A program made the position numbers and the translations under genes. The notes under the pieces are model-generated. The model was not told where the DNA came from. It did no database searches and saw nothing but the letters and a program-made list of their open reading frames with translations. A DNA stretch of 64,000 bases, from NCBI GenBank assembly GCA_035574315.1, contig DATLYW010000014.1, positions 1 through 64,000 of the forward strand, in the 5' to 3' direction. Source of the DNA: Candidatus Zixiibacteriota bacterium (GTDB lineage: Bacteria > Desulfobacterota > Binatia > UBA9968). Below are positions 9,670 through 17,533 of this stretch, in pieces; the stretch's first letter is position 1; the number at the start of each line of letters is the position of its first letter.

Positions 9670-9698
9670 ATTATACCACGCGCTCGCTGAAAGACGCC
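9670..9698 (-). promoter_or_regulatory. extended -10 promoter of the sigma-factor operon
   Basis: On the minus strand a perfect TATAAT (9675-9670) is preceded by TGG, an extended -10 element. The hexamer 17 bases upstream (GGCGTC, 9698-9693) is a poor -35. Transcription would begin near 9663, directly at the ATG (9662), so the message should be leaderless or nearly so. This looks like a housekeeping promoter rather than the autoregulated GAACTT/TCTGA kind of RpoE. Confidence 0.6.
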
Positions 9699-9922
9699 GG
9701 CAGGATCTGGCGTTCACGGGGTGGTGTCGGCCTCTGGTTCAGGCATTGCGCTCAGGCCCGCTTCCGGCCCCCGACCGTCCCCGGTGTCCGTCTGCCGTCG
9801 AGCATTAGACGCGGGCTCGGCCGCGGGGTTTACCGTCTGGTCCCCTAACGGCGATGGATGTTTGGACCGGTATTCGCCGACGTGCGATTGACAGCCTTCC
9901 TACCCCGCGGTAAGAAACGGGC

Positions 9923-10210
9923 ATGTCCGGGACGGTCCGCGGTTACAGGCCTCCGCGCCTTCTCAGCCTGGTTCTCTTTCTGACCATCTTCTTTTTGCCC
10001 CTCCATTTTCACGCGCCGACGCTGACGGTTCAGGTCGTCAAGGAGTGCAGTTGTCTCTTCGGAACCCGCACTCAGGCCGGAGTTGTTCCTGCCGCCGGCG
10101 ATCTCGTTCCGGTCTTCGAGTCGCGTGCGCTCCTTCCCGAGAACCGGTTCCGGACCGTTCGTCCGGCCATCGCGGCCAGCCATATCCGGGCGCCGCCCGC
10201 AGGCGTTTAG
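9923..10210 (+). CDS. small His/Cys-containing membrane or exported protein
   Basis: A 95-residue protein with an N-terminal hydrophobic segment (LLSLVLFLTIFFLPLHF), then FHAP and KECSC, which could bind a metal ion; the rest is low in features. No family is recognised with confidence. It lies directly upstream of a porin and a metal ABC transporter on the same strand, which suggests a role in metal handling. The ribosome site before the ATG is weak. Confidence 0.5.
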   Translation: MSGTVRGYRPPRLLSLVLFLTIFFLPLHFHAPTLTVQVVKECSCLFGTRTQAGVVPAAGDLVPVFESRALLPENRFRTVRPAIAASHIRAPPAGV

Positions 10211-10292
10211 CAGCTCCTCCGTTCAGCCGACAGGTTCTGGTTTGCCGCCCCGCGAAGCCGCGGGCGGTGTGTTCGTATCAGGAGATGCGACG

Positions 10293-11543
10293 ATGCGTGT
10301 TCTTGTGGAACGAAACTGCCTCGTGGCCGCTCTGTTGGCGATCGCTGTGGTCGCGGGCTTACCGCCGAGCGTGCGGTCGCAGGATTCGGAAATCGAATCG
10401 CTGAAGGCACTCGTGAGCGAGATGCAGCGCCAGCTGCACCACGCCCTGGCGCGTATCGAGCAGCTGGAAAAGGAGAAAGAGGCGGGCTCGGCCCGCCTCG
10501 GCCGGGTGGAGAAATCCGTCCAGGCGGTCCAAAGCGCTCCGTTCGCGCTCAATCCGGCCGTCGGCGTGGCGCTCGATGCGACCGCCGAGCATCGCGCGAG
10601 AGCCGGAGGCGATTTCAACTTTCGTACCGCGGAGCTCGGCATCGCAGCGTCCGTCGATCCTTTTGCAAGGGCTTATGCCTTCATCGGAGCCGGGAGGGAA
10701 GGAGTGGAGCTGGAGGAGGCCGCGATCGTGACCACGTCGCTGCCGTGGAACCTGACTGCGCGGGGCGGGCGGTTCTTCGCGGATTTCGGGCGGCTCCCGA
10801 AGTTTCACCGGGACCAGTTGCCGTTTGTGAACTTTCCGCTTTCCGTGGAGCGGCTGATCGGAGGGGAGTCGAAGGCGGACGGCGCCGAGCTCAGCTATCT
10901 TTTCCCCACTTCTTTCTTTCTGCGGGGCACCTTGGGCGGATACAACAAGATCGGCGATGGAAACGAACGGCTCGACGGGACGAAACCGAGCGCCTGGAGC
11001 CGCTTCACTTACCTGGGGCGCCTTCAGACCTATTTCGATCTGGCGGACAGCCACAGCCTCGAGCTGGGGGCGAGCCTTGCCTACACGCCATCGATTCGCT
11101 TCTCCGGGGCCCTCCAGGGCGGCCACCGATCCTTGAGCGGGATCGACCTCACCTATCGCTATCAGCCGCTCGCGAGCCTGCTCTACGAGGGGCTCGTTCT
11201 GGGCGGGGAGCTCCTGGGCAACAGCGAGCGGGTCGAACGCGCTTCTGGGGCGCGTCGGGCGGAGGCGCTGGGCGGCTACGCCTACGCGGAAGCCAGGCTG
11301 AGCCGTGAATGGGCTGCGGGCTTTCTCTTCGATCACGCGCCGAGTCTCGTCAGCCCCGGGAAAAAGACCGTCGGCTTCTCGCCGTTCGTGACCTGGAACC
11401 TCAGCGAGTTCAACCGGCTGCGCTTTCAATACACGTTCCTCGACGACAAGGTCCGCGAAGATCCGGCCGAGCGAGGACACCAGTTTTTCCTGCAATGGAC
11501 GACGCTGCTCGGTTCCCATACGCACGGTTTCCGCGCCCGTTGA
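10293..11543 (+). CDS. outer-membrane porin-like protein of the metal-uptake locus
   Basis: A 416-residue protein with a signal peptide (CLVAALLAIAVVAGLPPSVRSQ), a periplasmic coiled coil at about 30-75 (IESLKALVSEMQRQLHHALARI), and then a long series of alternating aromatic/polar strands typical of a beta-barrel (FNFRTAELGIAAS, AYAFIGAG, FFADFGRLPKFHRDQLPFVN). The C-terminal strand region ends in FFLQWTTLL. The layout resembles porins that sit beside ZnuABC-type systems, so it may let metal or a metal chelate cross the outer membrane. The ATG at 10293 has AGGAG upstream; the same frame is open further 5' but without a ribosome site. It is followed 22 bases later by the binding-protein gene. 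Confidence 0.75.
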   Translation: MRVLVERNCLVAALLAIAVVAGLPPSVRSQDSEIESLKALVSEMQRQLHHALARIEQLEKEKEAGSARLGRVEKSVQAVQSAPFALNPAVGVALDATAEHRARAGGDFNFRTAELGIAASVDPFARAYAFIGAGREGVELEEAAIVTTSLPWNLTARGGRFFADFGRLPKFHRDQLPFVNFPLSVERLIGGESKADGAELSYLFPTSFFLRGTLGGYNKIGDGNERLDGTKPSAWSRFTYLGRLQTYFDLADSHSLELGASLAYTPSIRFSGALQGGHRSLSGIDLTYRYQPLASLLYEGLVLGGELLGNSERVERASGARRAEALGGYAYAEARLSREWAAGFLFDHAPSLVSPGKKTVGFSPFVTWNLSEFNRLRFQYTFLDDKVREDPAERGHQFFLQWTTLLGSHTHGFRAR

Positions 11544-11565
11544 GCGGCGCTCGAAGGAGATGACC

Positions 11566-12492
11566 ATGGCTCGTTCGACGAAGGGATATCTGATCGGCCT
11601 GGCGGCGCTGACGCTCGTCGCCGTCTCGGTCGAGCCGCTGCACGCGCAGCGCATCCGGGTGATCGCTTCGATCCCGGACCTGGCCGACATCACGAAGCAA
11701 ATCGGCAAGGAGCTGGTGGAAGTGGAGAGCCTGGCCCGCGGCGTCGAGTTCATGCACAACGTCCCGGTCAAGCCGAGCTTCGTCCCCAAGCTCAATCGGG
11801 CCGACTTGCTGATCGTCATGGGACTCGATCTGGAGGCGGCGTGGCTGCCGTCATTGCTCGAGGTCGCCTCGAACCCGAGAATCCTGCCCGGACACCCCGG
11901 ATATGTCGACTGCTCCGCCGGGGTCGCCGTCCTGGACCCTCCGGCTCTCATCGACCGCTCGGAAGGAGACATCCACCCCAAGGGAAATCCCCATTACAAT
12001 CTGGACCCGCTCAACGGCAAGATCATCGCCCGCAACATCGCCGAAGGGCTGGCGCGCAATTTTCCCCAACACCGCCCGGCGTTCGAGAAAAACCTCGCCG
12101 CCTATCTGGCCGAGCTCGACCGGTGGATTGCGGTCTGGCACAAGTCCGCGGGCCGCCTGAAAGGCGTCAAGGCAGTGACCTATCACCTGGAGTGGAGCTA
12201 TTTCGCAAGGCGCTTCGGGATGGAGCTGGCAGGGACGATCGAGCTCAGGCCGGGAATCGAGCCCACTCCCAACTATCTGGTGAGCCTCACGCAGAAGATG
12301 CGGAGCGAGAAAGTCCAGCTGATTCTGTACGGGCCGCAAAGCGACCGGATTCCGCGGCAGCTCGCGAGCCAGACGGGAGCCAAAGCGCTCAAGCTTCCCA
12401 CGATGGCGGGAGGTGCGCCCGAGTACGATAGTTACATCAAGCTGATCGATCACAACCTGAATCGTTTGATCGCGGCGCTTCAAGGCGTCTGA
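11566..12492 (+). CDS. metal ABC transporter substrate-binding protein (ZnuA/cluster A-I family)
   Basis: A 308-residue periplasmic protein that captures a divalent metal (Zn or Mn type) for the ABC importer encoded next. A signal peptide covers about residues 1-27. The expected ligand histidines are visible: His64 (EFMHNVPV), His143 (GNPHYNLDP) and His207 (VTYHLEWSYFARRFG), with an acidic fourth ligand plausible in APEYDSY. A long His-rich loop, common in zinc-specific members, is absent, so the metal is uncertain. The ATG at 11566 is preferred over 11560 because AAGGAG directly abuts the first ATG but is well spaced from the second. Confidence 0.9.
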   Translation: MARSTKGYLIGLAALTLVAVSVEPLHAQRIRVIASIPDLADITKQIGKELVEVESLARGVEFMHNVPVKPSFVPKLNRADLLIVMGLDLEAAWLPSLLEVASNPRILPGHPGYVDCSAGVAVLDPPALIDRSEGDIHPKGNPHYNLDPLNGKIIARNIAEGLARNFPQHRPAFEKNLAAYLAELDRWIAVWHKSAGRLKGVKAVTYHLEWSYFARRFGMELAGTIELRPGIEPTPNYLVSLTQKMRSEKVQLILYGPQSDRIPRQLASQTGAKALKLPTMAGGAPEYDSYIKLIDHNLNRLIAALQGV

Positions 12493-12644
12493 GCGTGGTG
12501 ACCCGTGAATCTGTTGGCGCGTAGACACCGGAGCCCGGTCGCTCGGTCCGAGACGTTTCAACCCTGCCGCTTTGCGGCGGTACGATCGTTCAGAAGCCCG
12601 AAGGCTCGTCCGACCTTCCCGGCGTCTGATCCAGGGAGCCGCGC

Positions 12645-13322
12645 TTGAGCCAGCCCGCACCCTTGATTTCTCTTCGCGACGTGGCCGTAGGCTACGGATC
12701 GCACGTGGTGCTTTCAGGGATTACGTTCGATCTCCGTCACGGAGAGTTCATCGGCCTGGCGGGACCGAACGGGTCGGGGAAGACCACGCTCATGCGCTCG
12801 ATCCTCGGATTGCTCCCGGTGCTCGGCGGATCGCTCGAGCGCCGTTGCTCGCTCTCCGATCTCGGCTACGTGCCGCAGAGCACCGTTCTCGACGCTAGCT
12901 TTCCGCTGAGCGCCGCGGAGATCGTCGAGATGGGAGCGTACGGGCGCCTGAAGCCCTCGCAGCTCATGAGCGCTGCGGAAAAGCAACGGGCCGCGGCCGC
13001 CCTGGAGCAGGTGGGACTGCGCCGCCTTGCGGGAAAACCTTTCTTTTCCCTCTCGGGCGGCCAGAAGCAGAGGATTCTGATCGCCCGGGCCTTGATGGTC
13101 GGTCCGAAGCTCCTGGTGCTGGACGAGCCGCTGACCGGCGTCGATCAGGAATCCCAAAAGGCGATTATCGAGCTGCTGCAGGAAGTCAACCGCAGGGACG
13201 GGCTGGCGATCCTGCTCTGCAGCCACGACGCTCCCCTGGTACAGAGCATCTGCGACCGCGTCCTTTGCCTGGATCACGGCGGGATGCGCTGGGAAGGCGG
13301 AGCTCGAAGGACGACGCCATGA
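12645..13322 (+). CDS. metal ABC transporter ATP-binding protein (ZnuC-like)
   Basis: A 225-residue ATPase powering metal import. Walker A is GPNGSGKTT, the signature is LSGGQKQR, Walker B is LLVLDEP followed by LTGVD, and the switch His is in LCSHD. The start is a TTG at 12645 with AGGGAG just upstream; the conserved ISLRDVAVGYG follows shortly. The stop overlaps the permease start as ATGA (13319-13322), indicating translational coupling. A 150-base gap separates it from the binding-protein gene and contains a short CCGC/GCGG hairpin. Confidence 0.93.
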   Translation: MSQPAPLISLRDVAVGYGSHVVLSGITFDLRHGEFIGLAGPNGSGKTTLMRSILGLLPVLGGSLERRCSLSDLGYVPQSTVLDASFPLSAAEIVEMGAYGRLKPSQLMSAAEKQRAAAALEQVGLRRLAGKPFFSLSGGQKQRILIARALMVGPKLLVLDEPLTGVDQESQKAIIELLQEVNRRDGLAILLCSHDAPLVQSICDRVLCLDHGGMRWEGGARRTTP

Positions 13323-14803
13323 CCGGCTTTCTCGCTTATCTCGATCCGTCGCATCTCCTCTTTCCAGCGCTGCTCGCCAGCGCGGTGCTGGCGGTCGTTT
13401 TCCCTCTCCTCGGCACCCAGCTCATCCTGCGCCGGGCGCTCTTTCTCGGCCTGACCCTTCCCCAGATCGCCGCGGCCGGGGTCGCTTTCGCCTTCTGGGT
13501 GCAGCAGAGCGGGTTCGCGCCAGCCTTCCAGCCGCACCACCGCAGCCTGGGGCTGGGGGGATCGTTGCTCTTCACGCTGCTCGGCATGGGGATTTCCGCG
13601 TTTCTCGAGCAGCGCGGCGGCGGATCGACCGAGGCGCGGCTGGCGGCCGCGTATGCGTTCGCGGGAGCGCTGACGATCCTGTTCATCGTCTTCAATCCCG
13701 CGGGCGAGGTGGAGATCTTGAGCATGTTGAAGGGCGAGGTCATCGCGCTCTCACCAGCCGAGGTGCGGATTTTGATCGGCGTCTTCGCGGCGGTCTTGTT
13801 TTGCCTGATTCTTTTCCGCCGTGAGTTCCTGCTGACCGCATTCGACCGCGATCTCGCCTTCCTGCTCAAAGGAGGCAGCATCTTCTGGACGCTGGTGTTT
13901 TATTCGCTCGCCGGAATCAGCATCGCGGTCGGCGTCATCATGGCGGGGCCGCTGCTCATCTTCGGCCTGATGGTGCTGCCGCCGCTGGCGGCGCGCCCGC
14001 TGGTCCAGGGGATGACCGTCTTTCTCTGGTCCTCGTCGCTGCTCGGCTTGCTGATCGCGGTCGGCGGGTTCTACGCATCGGTCATCCTGGATCTGCCCCT
14101 GGGCCCTACGGATGTCGTGATCGGATGCCTCGCGGTGTTCGCGAGTCACGGCTTGAAGCGGCTTCGCATTCGTGCGAGCGTTGCGTCCGTGGTCGTCTGC
14201 CTGCTCGCGGCGGGGATGAACGTGGGTTGCGCCCCGCTTCCGTCGCCGCCGTTTCCCGAAGCGGCGCTCGGGAAGGGGCCGGTTTGGCTCTCGCCGGTAA
14301 AAAACGCAACCCCGCTCGAGCTGCGCCTGCCGTCCGGCAATCCTTTTCAGTCCCTGGCGGAGATGGCGGGAAAAGGCTCTCCGGCAAGTCGCGCGACGGT
14401 CATGGAGCTGTTGCGCGCCGCGGTCCAGTCGGAGCTCCAGCGCCGCGGGATCTCCGCTTCGCTGCCTGAGCTTTTCGATGCCCGCTTGAGCGACTTCCCG
14501 GCCGCGCCGTCGCGCGCGGCGGAAACGGCGCGACGCGCCGGGTTGTCCGGAACGTTGCTTCTGGGAGAGATCCGTCGCTGGCGCGTGGAGCCGAGGGGCC
14601 TGACCAGCGTCGCGGTCGACTGGACGCTGGTCAGGATCGCGGACGGCGCGCTGCTCTGGCGACACGAGATTCGGCGCGCGATCTCCGGCGCGAGCGCGGC
14701 CCACGCCGCGGAGGCGCACCGCGATGCGATCCGGGTCGTGGTCGCCGAGCTGTTCGCCCCGCAAAAAGCGGCGGGGTTTACTCCCGGGGTCCGTCTGCTA
14801 TAG
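13319..14803 (+). CDS. ABC-3 metal permease fused in frame to a lipoprotein-like domain
   Basis: The 494-residue frame has two parts. Residues 1-276 are a ZnuB-type permease with about eight membrane helices (LGTQLILRRALFLGLTLPQIAAAG, IAVGVIMAGPLLIFGLMVLPPLAA). From about 279 the sequence reads like a new lipoprotein: basic residues (KRLRIRAS), a hydrophobic stretch and a lipobox ending in Cys304 (CLLAAGMNVGC), then about 190 soluble residues including VWLSPVKNAT, TVMELLRAAVQSELQRRGIS, a LSGTLLLGEIRRW strand and LVRIADGALLWRHEIRR. No stop separates them. A TTG at 14153 could start the second part alone, and TTGA there would be a typical overlap if one base had shifted. The lipoprotein function is unknown. 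Confidence 0.75.
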   Translation: MTGFLAYLDPSHLLFPALLASAVLAVVFPLLGTQLILRRALFLGLTLPQIAAAGVAFAFWVQQSGFAPAFQPHHRSLGLGGSLLFTLLGMGISAFLEQRGGGSTEARLAAAYAFAGALTILFIVFNPAGEVEILSMLKGEVIALSPAEVRILIGVFAAVLFCLILFRREFLLTAFDRDLAFLLKGGSIFWTLVFYSLAGISIAVGVIMAGPLLIFGLMVLPPLAARPLVQGMTVFLWSSSLLGLLIAVGGFYASVILDLPLGPTDVVIGCLAVFASHGLKRLRIRASVASVVVCLLAAGMNVGCAPLPSPPFPEAALGKGPVWLSPVKNATPLELRLPSGNPFQSLAEMAGKGSPASRATVMELLRAAVQSELQRRGISASLPELFDARLSDFPAAPSRAAETARRAGLSGTLLLGEIRRWRVEPRGLTSVAVDWTLVRIADGALLWRHEIRRAISGASAAHAAEAHRDAIRVVVAELFAPQKAAGFTPGVRLL

Positions 14804-14804
14804 T
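14776..14804 (+). promoter_or_regulatory. putative promoter of the amidohydrolase gene
   Basis: TATAGT at 14799-14804 overlaps the stop codon of the preceding permease fusion, and TTTACT at 14777-14782 lies 16 bases upstream as a moderate -35. The predicted start of transcription is about 15 bases before the ATG at 14826. It suggests the amidohydrolase-LLM pair can be expressed separately from the metal locus. Confidence 0.4.
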
Positions 14805-14825
14805 GGCGCCCGGGCAAAAAGGCTC

Positions 14826-16022
14826 ATGTCTTCTTTGTTGCTCAAGAACGTCGGGACGCTGGTGACCGGGGATCTGCAACGGCCCCTGCGGGCCGCCGAC
14901 TCGATATACATCGAGCGCGGGGTCATCGCCGAGATCGGCAACGGCATCGAGCGCGCGGCCGACCGGGTGATCGACGCCCGGGGCATCACGGTGATCCCCG
15001 GCCTGGTCGACTCCCATTCGCATCCTTCCATCGGAGAATACACGCCGGCACAGAACTCGCTCGGCTGGATCACCAACTACATGCACGGGGGTGTGACCTC
15101 TCTGATCTCTGCCGGCGAGCTGCACTTGCCGGGTCTGCCTCTGCCGCCGGACGCCCGCACTGCGCTTTCGCTGGCGCTCGTGACGAAGCGCTGCTACGAC
15201 GCCCTGCGCCCGTCCGGGGTCAAGGTCTTCGCCGGCACGTTGTTGCTCGTGCCCGGGTTGAGGGAGGCGGACTTCGACGAGATTCGCGCCGCGGGGATCA
15301 AGCTCGTCAAGTTTATCTTTTACGACTACAGCCTGTTGCCCGACGGCGAAGCCGAACGCTACGTCCGCTGGGCGCGGGAGCGCGGCATCAAGGTCAAAAT
15401 CCATTCCGGGGGGGTGTCTCGGTCGGGCGTGAGCCAGATCGCCGGATTCGACATCGTGCGGCGTCTTCGCCCCGATATCATCGGCCACATCACCGGGGGG
15501 CCGATCCCCATGTCCGAGGACGACATGTTGCGGATCGCCGAGGAGACCGATTGCGCGATGGAAATCTGCACGTCGGGCAACTACCGTCTGGCGCTGGTGC
15601 TGGCCCGCGCCGTCAGGTCCCGGGGGCTGCATCACCGGGTGTTGATCGGCACCGATACGCCGGGCGGCACGGGAATCGTGCCGCGGGCGATGTTGCGCGA
15701 GATCGCGTTTCTTTCGTCGGTGGGCGAGATCGAGCCGGAAAAAGCGATCTGCATGGCGACCGGGAACGTCGGGCGGGCGCACGACCTCAACGTCGGCATT
15801 ATCGAGGAAGGCCGCCCGGCCGACGTCGTTCTGCTGCACAAGATCACGGGCTCGGTGGCGAGGGACGCCCTGGACTCGTTTTCCAAAGGGGATCTGCCGG
15901 GCATCTCGCACGTGATCATCGACGGCGTCGTTCGGGTCTCGGGCCGCAGCCAGCAAACGCCACCCCCGGAGCGGAGCGCCAGCGAACTCGGTGAGGGAGG
16001 GAATCCTCGTGAACGGTCTTGA
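14826..16022 (+). CDS. amidohydrolase, enamidase-like
   Basis: A 398-residue metal-dependent amidohydrolase. The N-terminal small beta domain (LLLKNVGTLVTGDLQ...DSIYIERGVIAEIG) and VIPGLVDSHSHPSIG are typical, with His-x-His as metal ligands. Further likely metal or substrate residues are in VKIHSGG, IIGHITGGPIPM and LIGTDTPGGTG (Asp). The pattern most resembles enamidase, which opens a cyclic amide in anaerobic nicotinate breakdown, but the substrate cannot be read from sequence. The ATG at 14826 follows its own promoter-like element; the frame extends upstream inside the previous gene. The 3' end overlaps the LLM gene by 14 bases. Confidence 0.82.
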   Translation: MSSLLLKNVGTLVTGDLQRPLRAADSIYIERGVIAEIGNGIERAADRVIDARGITVIPGLVDSHSHPSIGEYTPAQNSLGWITNYMHGGVTSLISAGELHLPGLPLPPDARTALSLALVTKRCYDALRPSGVKVFAGTLLLVPGLREADFDEIRAAGIKLVKFIFYDYSLLPDGEAERYVRWARERGIKVKIHSGGVSRSGVSQIAGFDIVRRLRPDIIGHITGGPIPMSEDDMLRIAEETDCAMEICTSGNYRLALVLARAVRSRGLHHRVLIGTDTPGGTGIVPRAMLREIAFLSSVGEIEPEKAICMATGNVGRAHDLNVGIIEEGRPADVVLLHKITGSVARDALDSFSKGDLPGISHVIIDGVVRVSGRSQQTPPPERSASELGEGGNPRERS

Positions 16023-16989
16023 TTTCGGCGTCGGCCTTTTTCCGACCGAGCCGCTGGGGAAAATGATCCAGCTGGCGAAGCTTTCGGAGGAGCTCGGCTT
16101 CGAGTCGGTCTGGGTGGGCGACTCACATCTGATCTGGCGCGAAGCATACGTCAACATGACGGCGATCGCCCTGAACACCAGCCGCGTCAAGATCGGGACC
16201 GGGGTGACCAATCCATTGACGCGCCACCCGTCGGTCGTCGCCAGCGCCTATGCAACGCTCGAGGAATGCGCGCCGGGCCGCATGATCGTGGGCATCGGAC
16301 TGGGCGACAGCTCGGTCGAGACCATGGGGATGAAGCCGGCGAAGCTATCGTTCTTCGAAAGGAGCCTGCAGCAGCTCCGTGACCTTTTTTGCGGAAAGGA
16401 AGTCGAGCTCGAAACCGGCCGCATCCGGCTCTTGCACTCCTGCGGGCGCGCGCTGCCGATCTACGTGGCGGCGAGCGGTCCCAGGATGCTCGAGCTGTCC
16501 GGACGCGTCGCCGACGGGGTCATCGTCCTGGTCGGCGTGGCCGACGAGTACATCGAGCACGCGAAAGAAAGAATCGCGGCCGGGGCGAGGTCCGCAGGCC
16601 GAAAGCTGGAGGACATCCGGCTGGTTCTATGGGTTCCGTGCGCCGTTTCGGACCGGGCTCCGGCCAGGGACGCCGTCAAAGCCCACGTGGCCCGGGTCGT
16701 CGCCCATCCGCTCCCGTACGTGCTCGATCCCGAGGAGCAAAAGGTGCTCGCCGAGATCCGCCGGACTTACGATTACTACCACCACATGGATCAGGAAGCG
16801 AACCACGCCGAAGTCATCCCCGACTGGCTCGTCGACAAGTTCGCGGTCGCCGGCACCGTCGCCGAGTGCCGCCGGCAGATCGAGCGGCTGAGCAGAACCG
16901 GCATCCAGCAGGTCGCGATCATCCCTTACAGCGCGCCCGGGGGAAGCAGGGAAGAAACGCTGCGCGGCTTCGCGGCCGCGATGCGCTGA
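16009..16989 (+). CDS. LLM class F420/FMN-dependent oxidoreductase
   Basis: A 326-residue luciferase-like/methylene-tetrahydromethanopterin reductase-type TIM barrel. Typical blocks are FPTEPLGKMIQLAKLSEELGFESVWVGDSH, VKIGTGVTNPLTRHP, GRMIVGIGLGDS, LPIYVAASGPRMLELSGRVADGVI and the C-terminal VAGTVAECRRQIERL. Members use F420 or FMN in redox steps on varied substrates. The GTG at 16009 is chosen because GAGGGAGG lies eight bases upstream; a GTG at 15991 in the same frame lacks such a site. The overlap with the amidohydrolase implies co-expression and perhaps consecutive steps in one pathway. Confidence 0.88.
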   Translation: MNGLDFGVGLFPTEPLGKMIQLAKLSEELGFESVWVGDSHLIWREAYVNMTAIALNTSRVKIGTGVTNPLTRHPSVVASAYATLEECAPGRMIVGIGLGDSSVETMGMKPAKLSFFERSLQQLRDLFCGKEVELETGRIRLLHSCGRALPIYVAASGPRMLELSGRVADGVIVLVGVADEYIEHAKERIAAGARSAGRKLEDIRLVLWVPCAVSDRAPARDAVKAHVARVVAHPLPYVLDPEEQKVLAEIRRTYDYYHHMDQEANHAEVIPDWLVDKFAVAGTVAECRRQIERLSRTGIQQVAIIPYSAPGGSREETLRGFAAAMR

Positions 16990-16997
16990 CGTGCCCC

Positions 16998-17480
16998 CTA
17001 AAAAAAGCGGGCGATCAGGAAAATTCCGATCATCGAGATGGCAAGCGCAACTTTCAGGGCGGCGCCGATGACGAGGCCGACCGTGGCGCCCAATCCCGCA
17101 CGGGCCGCGTCGGAAAGCTTGCGGCGGGCGAGCAGCTCGCCGACCACGGCGCCGATGAACGGCCCGAAGAAAACCCCCGGAAAGCCGGCGAAGATCCCGG
17201 CGATGGCGCCAAGCAGCGCGCCGACGATCGCGCCGCGCGAAGCGCCGAATCGCCTGGCGCCGTACATGGCCGCCCAGAAATCGACGCCGGATGCGAGCAG
17301 CGCGAGCAGCCCCACAGCCGCCAGCGTCCACCAGCCGACGTAGGCGAACCCCTCGGCCCATGCGGCCAGCAGCAGGCCGACAAAAATCAGAGGAGCGCCG
17401 GGAATCGCGGGCAGGAACAGGCCTGCAAGACCGGCGAGCACGAGGATCGCCGCGAGCAAAAGGAGTCCAGAGGGATCCAT
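16998..17480 (-). CDS. DUF456 family membrane protein
   Basis: A 160-residue integral membrane protein with four to five helices. The Gly-rich repeat-like segment (RRFGASRGAIVGALLGAIAG, FAGFPGVFFGPFIGAVVGEL) is the DUF456 hallmark; the family has no assigned function. It lies downstream of tctC on the minus strand with a 53-base gap and converges with the LLM gene. Whether it belongs to the transporter operon is unclear. Confidence 0.87.
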   Translation of the reverse strand: MDPSGLLLLAAILVLAGLAGLFLPAIPGAPLIFVGLLLAAWAEGFAYVGWWTLAAVGLLALLASGVDFWAAMYGARRFGASRGAIVGALLGAIAGIFAGFPGVFFGPFIGAVVGELLARRKLSDAARAGLGATVGLVIGAALKVALAISMIGIFLIARFF

Positions 17481-17533
17481 TGCACAACGTTACGGCAGGA
17501 CAACACGCGAGGAGCGGAGCCCGGCCGGCGCGG

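Noticed and set aside
9070..9717. N-terminal extension of the anti-sigma frame through the sigma gene
   Set aside because: The extra residues lie in a different frame of the sigma gene, have no family match, and the ATG at 9069 gives a complete ZAS domain at the right distance.
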